This document shows positions 1-14,400 of a DNA stretch of 64,000 nt, piece by piece. The translations under genes and the position numbers were made by a program. Source of the DNA: Mesaphorura yosii (lineage: Eukaryota; Arthropoda; Collembola; Poduromorpha; Tullbergiidae); contig WIXG01000045.1 in assembly GCA_009869945.1 (NCBI GenBank), positions 265,918 through 329,917 on the forward strand. The letters are read 5' to 3'. The notes under the pieces were generated by a model. The model saw only the letters and a program-made list of their open reading frames with translations. It had not been told where the DNA came from and did not search any database. Within the stretch, counting starts at the first letter, position 1. Each line of letters begins with the position of its first letter.

Positions 1-379
1 TAATTAAATTTTTATTGAGGACTGTCATTCGTCATAAAGGCAGATTCTGCCGAAGAGAGACTCATTCCAGCAGACGTCAAGCAGAGCGACAGGGAAACTA
101 TTTAATGACTCCGTGAAGTTCCCATTTCACTTTGCTTTATGATTTGACAGCGGTGCGGTGACACATTTTGACTTTACTCCGCTTTCAGTCACACTCGCAC
201 GTTTCTATTTTGGGATCGCACGTTCAAATAGTTCAATAGTCCAATCCATTAGCTCAGCTCAATAATCGACGACGAAAATTGATGATGCTGCTGGTTTGAA
301 TGAAATGCATGTAGACTTCCTTACACAACCAAATTCGTTCGATTTGTTTGGCTTATTAATCTGTGCACGTCGCGTTTCT

Positions 380-475
380 GAATCCATGAAAGAATCCCTC
401 TGCCAAAATCCCTCCGTCAGAATCCCTGCGACAGAATCACTCTACGACAAAATCCCTCCACGACGAAATCCCTCA
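380..475 (+). repeat. Degenerate tandem repeat, unit AATCCCT plus 7-9 nt
   Basis: Six or seven units begin with AATCCCT or a one-base variant and continue with a variable part such as GCGACAG, CCGTCAG or CCACGACGA, giving a 14-16 nt period. The segment 421-456 recurs in reverse complement at about 741-776 with roughly three mismatches in 36 bases. Together they could be the subterminal repeats of a short non-autonomous transposable element, with about 285 bp between the paired parts. No coding capacity is seen in between. Confidence 0.6.
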
Positions 476-737
476 AATACTTAGTAAAGAATAAGGCTTC
501 AGATGAACATGGTTATGGTTTGTCACGATTTCGAATTAAGAACCCTCAAAGCCGAGTTCAGTTATCATCATTGGACTCACTGTTCAGCTTAAAGAATTAA
601 ACATTTCTGAACCTTTACTTTAAAATACGGTCTGTTTCAATTACAATTTAGACAAATTTGATGTAAATGTCCAGTAGCCGAGTTCAGAAGCACTTCCTTA
701 CGTGTTTTTCCTCCTACCCTTGAAGCCGTCTCGTTCG

Positions 738-785
738 GTGGGATTTTGTCGCGGAGAGATTCTGTCGCAGGGATTGTGTCGCGCT
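738..785 (-). repeat. Inverted copy of the AATCCCT-unit repeat
   Basis: Read on the minus strand this stretch repeats the units seen at 421-456 (AATCCCTGCGACAG, then a CTCTCCGCGACA-like unit). It lies about 285 bp from its partner in opposite orientation, as expected for a foldback or MITE-like element. Confidence 0.55.
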
Positions 786-922
786 ACGGCCTCTCTCGAC
801 TGCGTCGTGCGTATCATGCACATGTCAAAATCTCTTGACAAGACATACAAAGGACATTCCAAAATGTCAAAGATTGATGATGTATTAATTTGCGATTTTT
901 TGTTCCCTTTTCGCATTTCGCA

Positions 923-2449
923 GAAACAATCACATGCTCATCAGATCAGTTCAAATGTGCAAACAATTCCAAATGCATTCCCAAACGGTGGGTTTGCGAC
1001 TTCCATGCTGACTGCTTGGATGCGTCGGATGAGCTGGGCGACTGTCGTAAGATCCTATTGCCATTGCTATGTAGAGATTACTTTGTCAAGCAAATCATCT
1101 GTTTTATCTATAACGTCTTGCGTAATTGTTGCAGCTCCTCCTGAATGCGAAGTTGGTCAGTTCAAATGCAGTAAATACAAATGGAATTCGACCTACTGCC
1201 TTCCGCCGTACTATCGGTGTGACAAGGTACAGCCGACTGCGCAGATGTGGATGCCAGATGATTAACAGGGTCAAATGTTTCATAAACGCAATTTGCTTGA
1301 ATTCTAATTACAGGAAAAGGACTGTGAAGACGGAGCAGACGAAAATGGATGCCGTAAGTGCATGCAAAAATGTTACGTGCTTGCTAGAAACTATTCTTTC
1401 ATCAGCTGCCTTGTTACTATTTCCAGAGTATCGAACTTGCCATGATGAAGATTTCAAGTGTGGCAACGGACTGTGCATACAGAACACCAAGAAATGCGAT
1501 GGGTAAGTTAGCAGGTCTCATACTAGCGAAAATTTGATGCTACCGTCTGTGTCAACTACTGCTTGAACTTTCTCATGTCTCAGATACTTTGACTGTCGCG
1601 ACCGCTCCGACGAAGCAAATTGCCCTGGAAGGTAAGACAAATCGCAGAGTGTACCTATCAACATTGTCGGGCTTACTCAGGCATTTGTGAATGAATTACA
1701 GAAACATGTCGTGCACTCATGACCAATTCGCTTGCAACAACACACTGAAGTGCGTGGACAAGACTCATGCCAAATGCAATCATCGAGACGATTGTGGAGG
1801 TACGTTTACTGAAAGCATCGTGCCAAATATTTGCATTACTTCATTGCTTGCATACTTACAAGTTTTCTCGTCTTTTCAGATAATTCTGATGAGGAAGGAT
1901 GTTCATTTGCTCCATGCACGAAGGACCAATTTCGGTGCAAGAATCAATTTTGCATTCCGACACGGTAAATACAAGCGAATGAAAACGAATGACTTCTCAA
2001 TCATAATTAATAATAGTCGAACTTCTATTTTGAATGTCCACGAATTTAGGTGGCGATGTGATGGTAAGCGCTTCACAACTTCCGATAATACTTATTAAAA
2101 CTTCAGGAATTCTAATTATGTTAATTTTGAAAAATTAGGCCGACCAGACTGCAGGGATCAATCAGAGTAAGCTTCATCTGCAATCTCAACCTTAATGCAA
2201 TACTCAATTAATTGTACTGGTTTCATTATAGTGAGGAAAATTGCACTGTCGTGAAATGTCCGGGAGATCGATTCCATTGTCCGAAGGGAAATGCCGACGG
2301 AACGCCAAAATGCATCGAGAAGAATTTAGTGTGCGATGGAAAGCAAGATTGCACAGATAACGCAGATGAAGGCAGCGCCTGCTGTAAGAATGAATTTTGC
2401 AGGTCAGGCCTGATTGCTCATAAATAACCAATCTCTTCTGTTCAATAGC
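923..2449 (+). other. Megalin class A repeat cluster I (6 repeats visible)
   Basis: Six LDL-receptor class A repeats with six cysteines and the acidic calcium-binding end (SDE or ADE) are read across several exons. The second repeat is interrupted after CDK by an intron ending at 1313. Vertebrate megalin has seven repeats in this cluster, so one is probably encoded left of 923. Two EGF modules follow at about 2450-2755, the second starting DKDECSD, which is a calcium-binding type. Confidence 0.85.
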
Positions 2450-5400
2450 TACGACGGCTTGTGCTGCACTGGACTGCGACTTTAAATGCCACCCCAGTTT
2501 GGATGGCGGGTCATGTACCTGTGATACTGGCTACGTAGTTGGAAATGATTCTCGCAGTTGTATCGGTACGAAGCACAACACTTGCTTGTCACGAATGCTC
2601 CAAATGCTGATCTCATATTCGTCTCTAAATATGCAGATAAGGACGAGTGCTCTGATTGGGGATTTTGCGACCAGTTTTGTCTCAACAAGAAAGGAGGGTT
2701 TGACTGCAGCTGTGCCACTGGATACAAGTTGGTTGACAATCGCTGCGTCGCTGGAGATGGGAATGTCAAAATCTATTTCGTGCATCATACAAATATATAC
2801 AAGATGGATTCCAAAGGCTCCTCTGTTGAGGTGATTAGCGTTTATGCACCTTGTTAAGCACTTCTGAACGGAGCTTCACTTATTTTATGACCTGTTTGCA
2901 TTCCAGTTACTGGTGAACACGACTTCCGGTTCCGGTCTCGACTACTACTACAAGAAGAAGCTGCTGATTTGGTCAGATTTGGAAACAAGAAAAGTGTACG
3001 TCTTGAACGATAAGAATCACTCCGTCGACATTAATGGAGGGCAAGCATGGCAGCCGGTTGCAGTCGCGGTCGACTGGATCGGAGAAAATCTGTACGTTGC
3101 AGACAACATTGGACAGAAGATTGACCTGTTTGACCTAAGCGGAACACACCAAGCCATCGTGTTGGGTCACAACCTGACCGCACCAAGTGACATCGCTCTT
3201 GATCCAACACGCGGGTATGAATCCCTTGCTCGTAACGCCATGACTGAAGTCATTTCACGGATTTTCTTGTTTTTAGACTTATGTTCATCGCCGACACGAC
3301 TCGTCTCCTCCGCACATCGATGGGCGGCACGCAATTGCTTCTGCTTGTGAACGAAGTCGTATATCGAGCATCTGGCATAACCCTGGATTTGATTGCGCAG
3401 CGTGTTTATTGGTGCGATAGTCTCCTCGATTACATTGAAACAGTCGATTATGAGGGCAAGAATCGTTTTCCTGTTGTGCGAGGTATGATATTTTATTCAA
3501 TTGATGCAGAATGCGTGTAGAATTTCAGAGTGGTTAAAATAAATGCTCTCTCTTTGCAGGTCCAACCAAAGTTCCTTCGCCTTCTCGTCTATCTTCTTTC
3601 GAAACTAAAATTTTCTTCACTGACGGAACTAAAGAAGGAGTTTTGTCTGTGGACAAGTTTAATGGAGGCATGAATATGAAGACTTTGTATCAAAATCGGT
3701 CTGTTGTTCGTGAACCACGAGGAATTCGAGCCATTCACTCATTACTCCAGCCGCATGTTCCCTCTCCGTAAGCAATTTTTCACAATTAGAAGCAGAACCC
3801 TAGAGATGAGTTAATACGAATCTTTGATCGATTAAAATGATTCATACTCTAGTTGTGGTCACAATAACGGAGGCTGTGATCAACTCTGCGTCCTGACTCA
3901 AGAAAATGGTGCTGTTGGCTTCGTATGTGCTTGCCGAATTGGATGGCAACTGAATGAAGATAGGAAAACTTGCAACCGTAAGTAATGAACTCTGCAGTCA
4001 TACCGGCGAATTTTCAATCTGAACTGAGTCTCAATTCCGGCTCCGGTTACAGGGGCCTACGAGTTTTTGGTGTATACGCAACATAAGTTCGTCAAGGCTC
4101 AAGTGCTGGACCCAGTGAGTGAGAACTTCAATGACGCCATTCTTCCAGTCGTGAGCAGAAGCGCCAGATTTGTTGGGTTGGACTACGATTCAATGGATAA
4201 CTACATTTACTACTCTGACGGTAGGTCCAAATCATTCAAAAATTATTTACTATTCAAGATGACATTGACCAATTCCCTACCTCCTGTAGTCTTACAAGAT
4301 GTAATCTACCGAGTGTCAAACAATGGAACCAACAAGGAGATCGTGCTTGCTGCACAAAATGAAGGCGTTGAGGGGTTGGCGTTGGATTGGGCCTCCAAGA
4401 ACCTGTACTACATTGACTCGAAAGAAGGAACGCTTTCCGTCCTATCAACTCGCAACACAACAATACGGAAGGTGTTGCTGAAAAATTTGAAGCGTCCACG
4501 TGCAATTGTGGTGCATCCGAACCGCGGTTACGTGTTCTACTCTGAATGGTGAGGAAATACAATAAAAGTTAATTTTCGCTTCTCTAATTCTCCGAAAATT
4601 TCAGGGATCGCCCAGCAAATATTTCTCGTGCCAATTCAGATGGTTCGAACGTAATTGCATTCAAGAATTTGTTGCTCGGCTGGCCCAACGGGCTTAGCAT
4701 TGACTTTGAGAAGGTACGTCAGTGGTCTACTTACTCACGATCGTGAAATAAACCATGCGTCAATTGTGATTGTTCATTCACAGGATCGCCTGTATTGGTG
4801 TGATGCTCTGCTCGATCACATTCAACATTCCGACCTCGACGGAGGCGATGTGAAAACAATAAATTCACGGCTAATTCGGCATCCATTCTCATTGGTGGTT
4901 CACGCTCAGTACGTTTACATTTCGGATTGGAGACTTGATGCAATATTCAGAATTAAGAAGGACACCGGTGGCGATGAGCAAGTTGTAACGAAGATTGACG
5001 ACACAAATCGGCTTTATGGTGTGAAAGTGTTCTCCAGGCAGAATCAAAAGATGGATCGAACTCATGTTTGCAGGTAGTTTATAAATATGGCGCGATATAA
5101 TGTAGTAATGTAGTGCTGAAATTAAAGGATGTAATTTTGACATTTTGATAGCTTGAACAATGGTGGCTGCTCCAAACTTTGCTTCCCTGTTCCAACAAAG
5201 ACCAAAGCAATTGAGGCCAAATGTGATTGTCCACAAGGCGAGAAGCTTGATAAGGATATGAAGTCTTGCATTCCGGATCCGAATGCTGAACCTGTGAAAG
5301 CATGCGCAAATAGCTGGCATTTCACTTGGTAAATGCTAAGCCAATTGCTAGTCTTAAGCATGTGTTTCTTGTGTTTAACAATTTTCCTTCCCCAGTGATA

Positions 5401-8400
5401 ACCAGAGGTGTATTCCTCAGAGCTGGGTCTGCGACGGCGATGACGACTGCCTGGATAATTCCGGTAAGAACTCAGTCAATTTGCCGACTTGATCCTTTTC
5501 AATGTGGTTAATTAATTTCGCATTTATTTCTACCGATAACCCTTTACCAGATGAGCTTCAAAATTGCACAAGTAAGCAACTCGTGGAAATACAACCAACG
5601 AGATCAAACTTCTGACTTTTGCTTGTACATTTGCGTTATTTGCATAGAGCCGACCTGCAGTTCGTCAGAGTTTCAATGTAAATCCGGACGATGTGTGCCA
5701 TCCACGTTTAAATGTGACAATGATAACGACTGTGGGGATTTCAGCGATGAGTTGGGTTGCGTCAACGTAACCTGCGAATCGAGCCAGTTCCAGTGTGAGG
5801 TAAAGCAAATTTACCAAAATCCACTTTCCCAAGCACCATTAAACTAAAGTACCATGTGTGACGGAATTTGTTTCAGAATGGACGGTGCATTCCTCTTACG
5901 TGGAAGTGTGACAGCGGTGAGTAACATTTGACAAACTATTACTTTTCATAACTTCTTCAACAATAATATTTATTTTTTTTGTACAGAGAATGATTGCGGT
6001 GGTAAGAAACCCTACTTTCAAATTTTAGTTCGTGTATCCACTCATTAAAATTGGTTTAGATGGATCCGACGAGGGTGACTTTTGTGCGGAGAAAACATGC
6101 GCGTACTTCCAGGTACGTTTAAGTTCTTATGTGTTTCTCATACCGGTGAGAAAACTGTTTAGCAGCTCTGTACTTTCTTTAATTTCAGTTTACGTGTCCG
6201 AGATCTGGCCATTGCATTCCGCAAAGTAAGTAATTTATACCATGTGATTTAGTTAAAATTTAGGGACCATATATTAAATCTATTTTGTTTTTTGTTTTTC
6301 AGCTTGGGTGAGTCAATTTTAGGCAATAGTGCACTTCTAGTCTCTTGCGTCATAAGCTAATGTTTAATTTGATATTTTTCGTCACAATTTTAGGTGTGTG
6401 ATGGAGGTGAGTAAAATACCCATTGATGGTATTATTATGGCACAATTTAATTTTCACATTTAATACTTGCCTTCCTTTTCTTTACAGATAATGATTGCTT
6501 CGACTCAGGTAAGACGCTCGGCAATGCCTTTTTTAAGCTATGGACCGTGCTTCATGTGTTTATTGCTAAAATGTAATTCTAAATATCTCTTCAATAACGC
6601 AGCCGATGAAGTTGGATGCCCACCCGTTAGTTGCAGAGAGAACCAGTTTAAGTGCTCCAACTTCAAACAATGTGTGCATGAAAGTTATAAATGTGATGGA
6701 ATTCCAGATTGCGAAGATGGTAAGCGAAGCTATGAGATGAATTAATCCAATAAAATGCAGGCTCCTATTTCGTTTAACGTAATTAGGAAGTGACGAAGTT
6801 GGATGCCCTGAAGTGAAAACAAACGAATGCAACCCTGACAAACAGTTCAGGTAAATCAAGATGAACATCCATTAATAAATCCTTCACTATTTACGGTGTT
6901 AATTTGCATGTTTTACTTTGCCTTTCAGGTGTATAAGTTCAGGAACTTGCATTCCCAAAGAATGGGCTTGTGACGGTATGTTTTTAACTTTGCGCTTAAG
7001 AAAAATGAAACATTTCGTAAATTGTGATTATTTCAATATCAGGAAGCAATGATTGCGAAGATAAGAGTGATGAGCCACCGAATTGTCACGCGAAACCGTG
7101 CACCGCAGGCTACTTCAAGTGTAATAACAACAAATGCGTGCATAACACATACATTTGTGACAACTACGGTAAGTTGATAATGAATGGTTGCTGGTTGCCG
7201 ATGGTCGAAGTGAAAGAAGTGTTATAAAATTTCACTTGTATTTTGTCCCGGAAAGATGATTGCGGAGACAATTCGGACGAAAGTGACATTCACGCTTGCA
7301 AGAAGAACTTCAAATGTGACGCACACGAGTACAAATGTGCTGACATTGAGAAGTGTGTTAACATCACCAGCGTCTGCAACGGAGTCAACGATTGTTCAAA
7401 TAACGCTGACGAGGGACCAAGTTGTGATCTGAATGAATGCATTGCCATTGCAAACACATGTGTCAATTGTAAACAAACTCCGACAGGCCCATTCTGTAAG
7501 ACTAATTACAAATACACTGTACTACATTATTGCACCACATTCTTCAACTAGATTGTAACTAATCTTTAGGCATTTGCCCACCCGGCGAAATCATCAACGG
7601 TTCAACCTGTGTTGACTTCAACGAATGCGACCTGGACAAATGCAGTCAGACATGCGTGAACACAAAGGGGTCGTATCATTGTACTTGCGTTGATGGATAC
7701 GTGCTGGAACCAGACAAGCATCGTTGCAAAGCGGTCAATCATACATCTGCCTTCCTCATCATCAGCAATCGCCGATCAATCTTAACATCTGATCTTGCTG
7801 AAAAGAGCTTGGATCGTGTGCCGGTGCAAGTTGAGAATGTCGTGGCTACAGTTTCCGATATGAACACTGGCACTCTGTACTGGTCCGATATGAAAACAAA
7901 GAAAATTATGAGACTACCAGAAGGCGGAGTGGAAGCGTCTGAAGTGATTGGAAGTGGCTTGGATCTAGTGGAAGGGCTTGCATTTGATTGGGTTGCAAAG
8001 AATATCTACTGGGTGGACTCACGCCTGCATACGCTAGAAGTTTGCAAGGAGAATGGTTCGAACCGTGTCATTCTTTTGAACCAAAATATAACTCAACCAC
8101 GTGGAATTGTTTTGGATCCAAGTCCAGGGTAAGTTTTCGGACGTTACTTGCATTACTCGGATTCAAGGTAAAGGCTTGCATGCACTCATGAATTTATCTC
8201 ACTTCACAGAGCTCGATTTCTTTTCTGGACCGACTGGGGTGATAATCCACGAGTTGAACGTCTTGACATGGATGGGTTGAACCGGACTTCAGTCATAACC
8301 ACCAAGATTTACTGGCCAAACGGGTTGACCCTAGATTTGCCCAACAAGCGAATTTACTTTGCTGACAGCAAGCTAGACTTCATTGACATGGCTGATTACA

Positions 8401-11400
8401 ATGGGCAGAACCGTAAACAAGTTTTGGCCGGAAGTCACTATTTGCTCCACCCGCACAGTTTAACACTGTACGTCGAACGCTTTCACTGTACCTGCGTCTG
8501 CAGTGTAAGTGAAATGAGATTTTTTATGAATTTCAGGTTTGAGGATACAGTTTACTGGACCGACCGACAGCTTAATCGAGTTTTGAGTTGCCACAAATTC
8601 GGAGGAGTGAATCAAACTGTTGTGAACCATTTAATCAGTCAACCATTGAGCGTAAGTGTCCACCACAAATCCCTGCAGCCATTTTACAAGAATCCCTGCG
8701 ACGGTACCACTTGCGAGCACATTTGCTTGCTCAGCAAAAATCAAGCTGGGTATGCGTGCGCGTGCCGCCCAGGCTATCGTTTGGACTCCAAGACTCGATG
8801 TGTAGAAGAGGAAACTCCGTACCTGATGGTTCTGAAGGGCAACCAAATCATTGACATTCCAATCGGGTCAGAAAGTTCTGCTGGACTTTTGAGTGCCATT
8901 GTTGGAGTTGATAATGGAAGAGTCCTGGATTACGACCGAAAGAAAGGAGATCTGTTTTGGATTCAGGGATCTGGTGATAATGTAAGGACAGCTCATATAA
9001 ATGTGATAATGATTGAGCGTAACTCACGCGTTGCTCACTTGCAGGGCACTCTATACAAATACACCCTGAGCACATCAAACAAAACAACGCTTTTGGATCC
9101 CGCGGACACAGGCATCATTGGCTCGCCTTACACGCTAGCATTTGACTGGCTAGGAAGAAATCTCTACGTTGGAAACAAAGAAGCATCAAATATCGAAATC
9201 ATAAAAGTTGACGGCAAAACACAGTATCGCACAATTCTCTTGAATAACAACGGAAGTGAACTCGGTGTGAGTCGTCCTGAAGCCATTGTCTTAGAGCCGA
9301 GCATGGGGTAAGGTCCTACGCTTTGCAGCCTGGGCTAAACCTAGTTTTTAATGCGAAATTCTCCTGTAGAATGATGTACTGGTTGGATGAGGGCGGATCG
9401 GGAGTCCCAGCTAAGCTTGGCAAAGCCAACATGGACGGCAGCGAGTCCTCAATTCTTGTTCGTGATTTGATCAAACCTACAAGTCTCACAATTGATCTGG
9501 ACCGGCGTATTTTGTATTTTGCAGCAGACTCAATGGTGATTCAATCTCAACTTGAACCAGTGAGGGACCTCTAAGTATTACTTCCTCATTTTTTGTAGAT
9601 TGAATCCGTATCCACCAGCGGAGGCAATCGGCAGACAGTCATTGCTGAACAAAGCGCGTCAATCAAGTCGATATCCGTGTTTGAGTCTCGACTGTACTAC
9701 TTGGACAACATTTACGAAAAACTAACGCGTGTCGATTTCAATGGCGAAAATCCAAAGTACATCTTGGAAAATGAGCAAGATTTACGCTACATGACAATTT
9801 TTCGCAAACGCTCAGCCAATCATGTCTGTTCGACGAATAACGGTGGTTGTGAACACATTTGCATTCCCAGTGATAACAAAAACAGAAAATGCAAGTGCGG
9901 GATTGGATATAAAGTCAACGGCGAGAACGCCAATGGGTGCTCGCCATTCAGATCGTTCTTAATTGTCGCCCAAAGTGACAAGGTTCGTGGCTTCAGTGAA
10001 GACGGAGACGAAGCCCTGCTCCCGATTTCTGGTCCAACGCATTCCATTCTTCATGTCACATCTCACATTAGCGAAAATTACATTTACTACATTGACACGT
10101 TCAAACCATCGCACAATGGGATTTATCGAGTTCGACCAAACGGATCTGACCACAGTCCTGTTATCACGACTGGAATCGGCACTAACGGCATTCGTGGACT
10201 GGCAATTGACTACTCTGCAAATCAATTGTATTTTACAAATTCATTCCCGCACGAAACATACCTGGAAGTCGCAAAATTGGACGGCTCTTTCCGCAAGATC
10301 CTAGTCAAGAAACCCACTGATTCACCGCGTGAAATCGCAGTAAATCCCACCAAGAGGCTTCTGTACTGGATTGAATCTGGACAATATCCACGAATAGGAA
10401 AAGCTTACTTGGACGGCAGTAATTGGACTGCAATCATAACCAGTGGCATTGTGAGTCCAAAGGATTTGACAATCGATATCCTCACAAATGATCTGTATTG
10501 GACTGACACGCAACTGGATACAATCCAAAAAGTCAACTGGAATGGTGGTGGCCGAGTTGTTGTCCGAAGGAACCTCCCAAGCCCGATTGGGTTGACAATA
10601 TTCAAGGACAGCGTGTATTGGGTTGACAAGAATCTGGCTGGAGTTTTTGAAGTAAGAATATACCAGTCATTCGAACAGTAAACTGATAATGTATACCTGT
10701 ATAATGGACTTTGTATCATTTTCGGAATAGGCACCGAAGTATGACTCCAACGTGACAAAAGCCAAGTCAATTCGCTCAAACTTGCCAAACCTGCGATCAA
10801 TTCACTACTATGATATTAATCAGCAACCGGAAACGCCTTCGCCTTGCAAAACGGCGTACTGCGAGCAACTTTGTTTTGCCCTTCCGATTTCAGACAACTC
10901 GTACGTTTGTGATTGTGCAAGTGGTAAAAAGCAGGGTTCTAGATGCGTCGATTTGGATGAATATTTGGTATTCGCTACAAGATCCGAGATTCGCAGCGCT
11001 CATCTCGACCCAGCAAATAATCAGCTCCCATTTGCTCCCATTACAAATCTGACTAACGTAGTTGGATTGGACTTCGATTGGAGAGAAAAGAAGTTCTTGT
11101 TCACCCAAATACGTCCTGATGCAGAGATTGGGTGGTTCAGTGTGTCGAATCCAACCAGGGCAGGGTTGAATGTCGTGCTGAACCGAACTGTCAATCCTGA
11201 AGGAATTGCTTATGACTGGATTCATGATAAGGTGATTAGCATTTCTTTACTTGAAACTGTAACTTGCAGTAGCGTTGCGATTTGTTCTAATTTCAAACTG
11301 CAAGGAATACTATTCTCTAAGACGCGCTTTTGGGCTGAATTTTCCTCAATACTGTAAACTGATTTGGGGCCGAACTCTTCTAAATCATAAAGCTTAGACT

Positions 11401-14400
11401 CTGGGCTACCAAATGGTAAAGTTTCAGGGAATTGTTATGTTTTGAACCCAAGTTATGCTCGTTTCAAAATGCAGCATTTTCCTTAAGAAGTCATTGGAGC
11501 GCTAGCATTGTCTGTTCATGGAGCTCAAGTGTAAAGCTCAGATCCCAGATCATGGCACACAAGTTGAACCAAAATCAGCGAGTTTTTATTCCTAGATATG
11601 AAATAATTCATGTTTAGGTACAGAAACTCGAGCATGTGGCCAAGTTGTCATACATTAATCGTCGGTTACTGACGCAGTTAGTTGTGTTGATTTTAGTCTA
11701 ATTGCTGCACGGATTGTGGTTGTTTAGCGCTTGTCTTGTGCACATTGCACGCGCCAATAGCGCGTTTTACGTTGCGCCGAGATAGGCCAACCTACTGATA
11801 ACTTGACAATTCACAACCTCACTTGAAGAAAATGTGACCAAACTAATTGGCTCAGGAATTAGCATTAATTTTAAGGAGAAAAAGCCCAAAAAGCTCGTCT
11901 TAGATAGTGTTCTTTAAAAATTAGATATACTGGACCGACTCAGCAAATTCGTCCATTTACGCCATGAATATCGATGGTTCCAATCTTGTCATGATTTCTC
12001 ACGTGGACCGTCCCCGAGGTAAGCGATAATCGCAAGTTTTCGCGAGTTATGTCCAGCAATTTCTTGATTTCGATTTGTGCGGTTTCAGCTATCGTGGTAC
12101 ACCCTTGCAAAGGGCAGTTGTTTTACACCGATTGGGGACTCTTTGGAACTTCTGGAAGAATATTCCGTTCAACAATGGCAGGAACATATAAAGAGGCTAT
12201 TATAAAATCTCAAATTACACAACCGTCCGGATTGGCGATTGATTATGACGAAAACATGTTGTATTGGACCGATGCTGTTCGAGAAAAGATTGAACGCTCT
12301 GATTTGGACGGCAACAATCGGGAAACATTGGTCACAGCGACCATCTACCCATTCGCCATCATTGTCTTCAAGGACTACATATATTGGACTGACTTGCAGC
12401 TGAAAGGAGTCTACCGTGCAAACAAACACACCGGAGGCGGAATGACCGAAATTGTGAAGCGTCTAGACGAGAGTCCAAGGGATATTCAAGTCTTTAGTTT
12501 GGACAGGCAAAAGTGCGAACTTAACGTCTGCGAAGTGCGCAACGGTGGATGTGTCGACGGCTCATGCCACCCGTCTCTTAATGGCACAGTTGAATGCAAA
12601 TGCAATGACACGTTTAAATTGGTGAATGATGGCAAGATGTGCGTGACCAGAAATGTTACATGTGACGGCTTCAAATTCGCATGTACGTACAACTTTACCT
12701 CTTGAGTCATAGAATGTGTTGAAATTTTTTCGATTTCGTGTAACTTCTTTAGGCGCAAATGGAAAATGTATCTCGAGACTATGGGCTTGTGACGGTAACT
12801 TTAAATACCTAAACGCAGCCAGAATGTGCTAAGACCAAATCTAAATCTCATACTTTCTCATACAGGTGAATCGGACTGCGCCGACGGCAGTGACGAAGCT
12901 GTGAACTATTGCAGTACGTATAGTCAACACAACGCATCGATTAATGCCACCATAATCTTAATTGCTAATTGACCTTTTCGCAATTTCAGCATACCATACT
13001 TGTGGAACAAATGAGTACAGATGCCGCAATGGACGATGCATATTTAAAACTTGGCGATGCGACCACGGTATGTACTTCTTTACATGGTTGTCGTATGCCA
13101 TTCTTCTGCATGTAATTCAATCCGCTGACGAGATTTTTATTTTATATTTCAGAAAATGACTGTTCAGGTAAGAGTATAACTTCAAAGTGGAAATTCTAGC
13201 ATAAAAGGCCGGGTAATTAATGATTTGCTTCTTTTCTGTTTGTACAGATAACTCAGGTAAACCATTGCGATAGACTCATGCCCTAATGAAGTCACATTTT
13301 ACATGCTTTTTGACACAAAATATGAACATTCCCTTCCTAATTTCAAATAGACGAAGAAAACTGTGAGTATCCTAAATGTGCGGACGGTGAGTTCACCTGT
13401 TCCAACCAGAGGTGCATTTCGATGTCTCAAGTTTGTAACGGAGTAAACGATTGCAAGGACAATAAAACGTCCGACGAAAATAGTGCAAACTGCAACTCCA
13501 CAAACTTCACCTGTCCAACTAATCACTTGAAATGTGAAAATACAAACATATGCGTTGAGCCGTTCTGGCTTTGCGATGGTAAGAACTAAACTCAATTCTG
13601 TACTTGTATGTAACTTTATGCCAGCACCAGCAATAATAATTTCATTGTTTCTTTTTCAGGTGACAATGATTGTGGTAAGACCGCTTTTCAATCTCCCTTT
13701 TCAGGTTCTTGTCCTGGGCATGGGTCATATCATGAATTAATTTCAAATTAATTTAGGTGACAATTCCGATGAGAATCCACTGCATTGCAGTAAGCGATCA
13801 TGCCCGGCAAACAGCTTCCGTTGTCCAAATCATCGCTGCATTCCAGGTATATATCTACTAATACTAAAATCATTCGTTCTCCTCAACATTCGTGTAATCT
13901 TTTTTTCTTTGTTTACTAGCTACATGGCATTGCGATGGTAAGTAACGTGGATAAATTTTTCTTGCCATTTTTGGCACATGCTAATTGATTGTTTCTCATC
14001 AGGTGACGATGATTGTGGAGACGGTGCGGATGAGCCAGCAGATTACTGCAAGAGTGAAGGAAAGACTTGCTTCGGAGATCTCTACACTTGTAAAAACGGC
14101 AACTGTATTCCGAGAATGTACATCTGCGACGGTGACAATGATTGCGTCGATAACTCAGACGAGGACGAGGCTATTCATATGTGTAAGTTCACAAAAGTTT
14201 GCATAATCAGGGAACGCGATGCTCATCTTCGTTTGCGGATCGCTAGGTTCCAACCGAAAGTGCGATAACGCGACGGAGTTCTACTGTCCGGAGAATAAGG
14301 CGTGGTCGCGATCGGTATGCATCCCGAGGAAGTGGGTGTGCGATGGAGGTAACTTAGGCACTAGCATGATTTACTGCAGTGAGTTAATTCTTTTGTATCA

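Larger units (their letters stand above)
1..922. other. 5' flank / non-coding region upstream of first visible megalin exon
   Basis: No exon could be supported here. The first clear coding exon of the megalin gene begins after the acceptor at 921-922, already inside an LDL-receptor class A repeat, so the signal peptide exon and probably one more class A repeat lie to the left of the window or were not recognised in this stretch. The only structure visible is a short-unit repeat at about 380-475 and an inverted copy at about 738-785, listed separately. Confidence 0.6.

Noticed and set aside
702-1265. Long plus-strand open frame crossing the first visible megalin exon
   Set aside because: It reads through the repeat region, an intron and the wrong frame of the class A exons; no family features.
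8690-8703. Match to the AATCCCTGCGAC repeat unit inside a megalin exon
   Set aside because: It encodes a normal EGF-module sequence (KNPCDGT) and is too short to be a repeat insertion.
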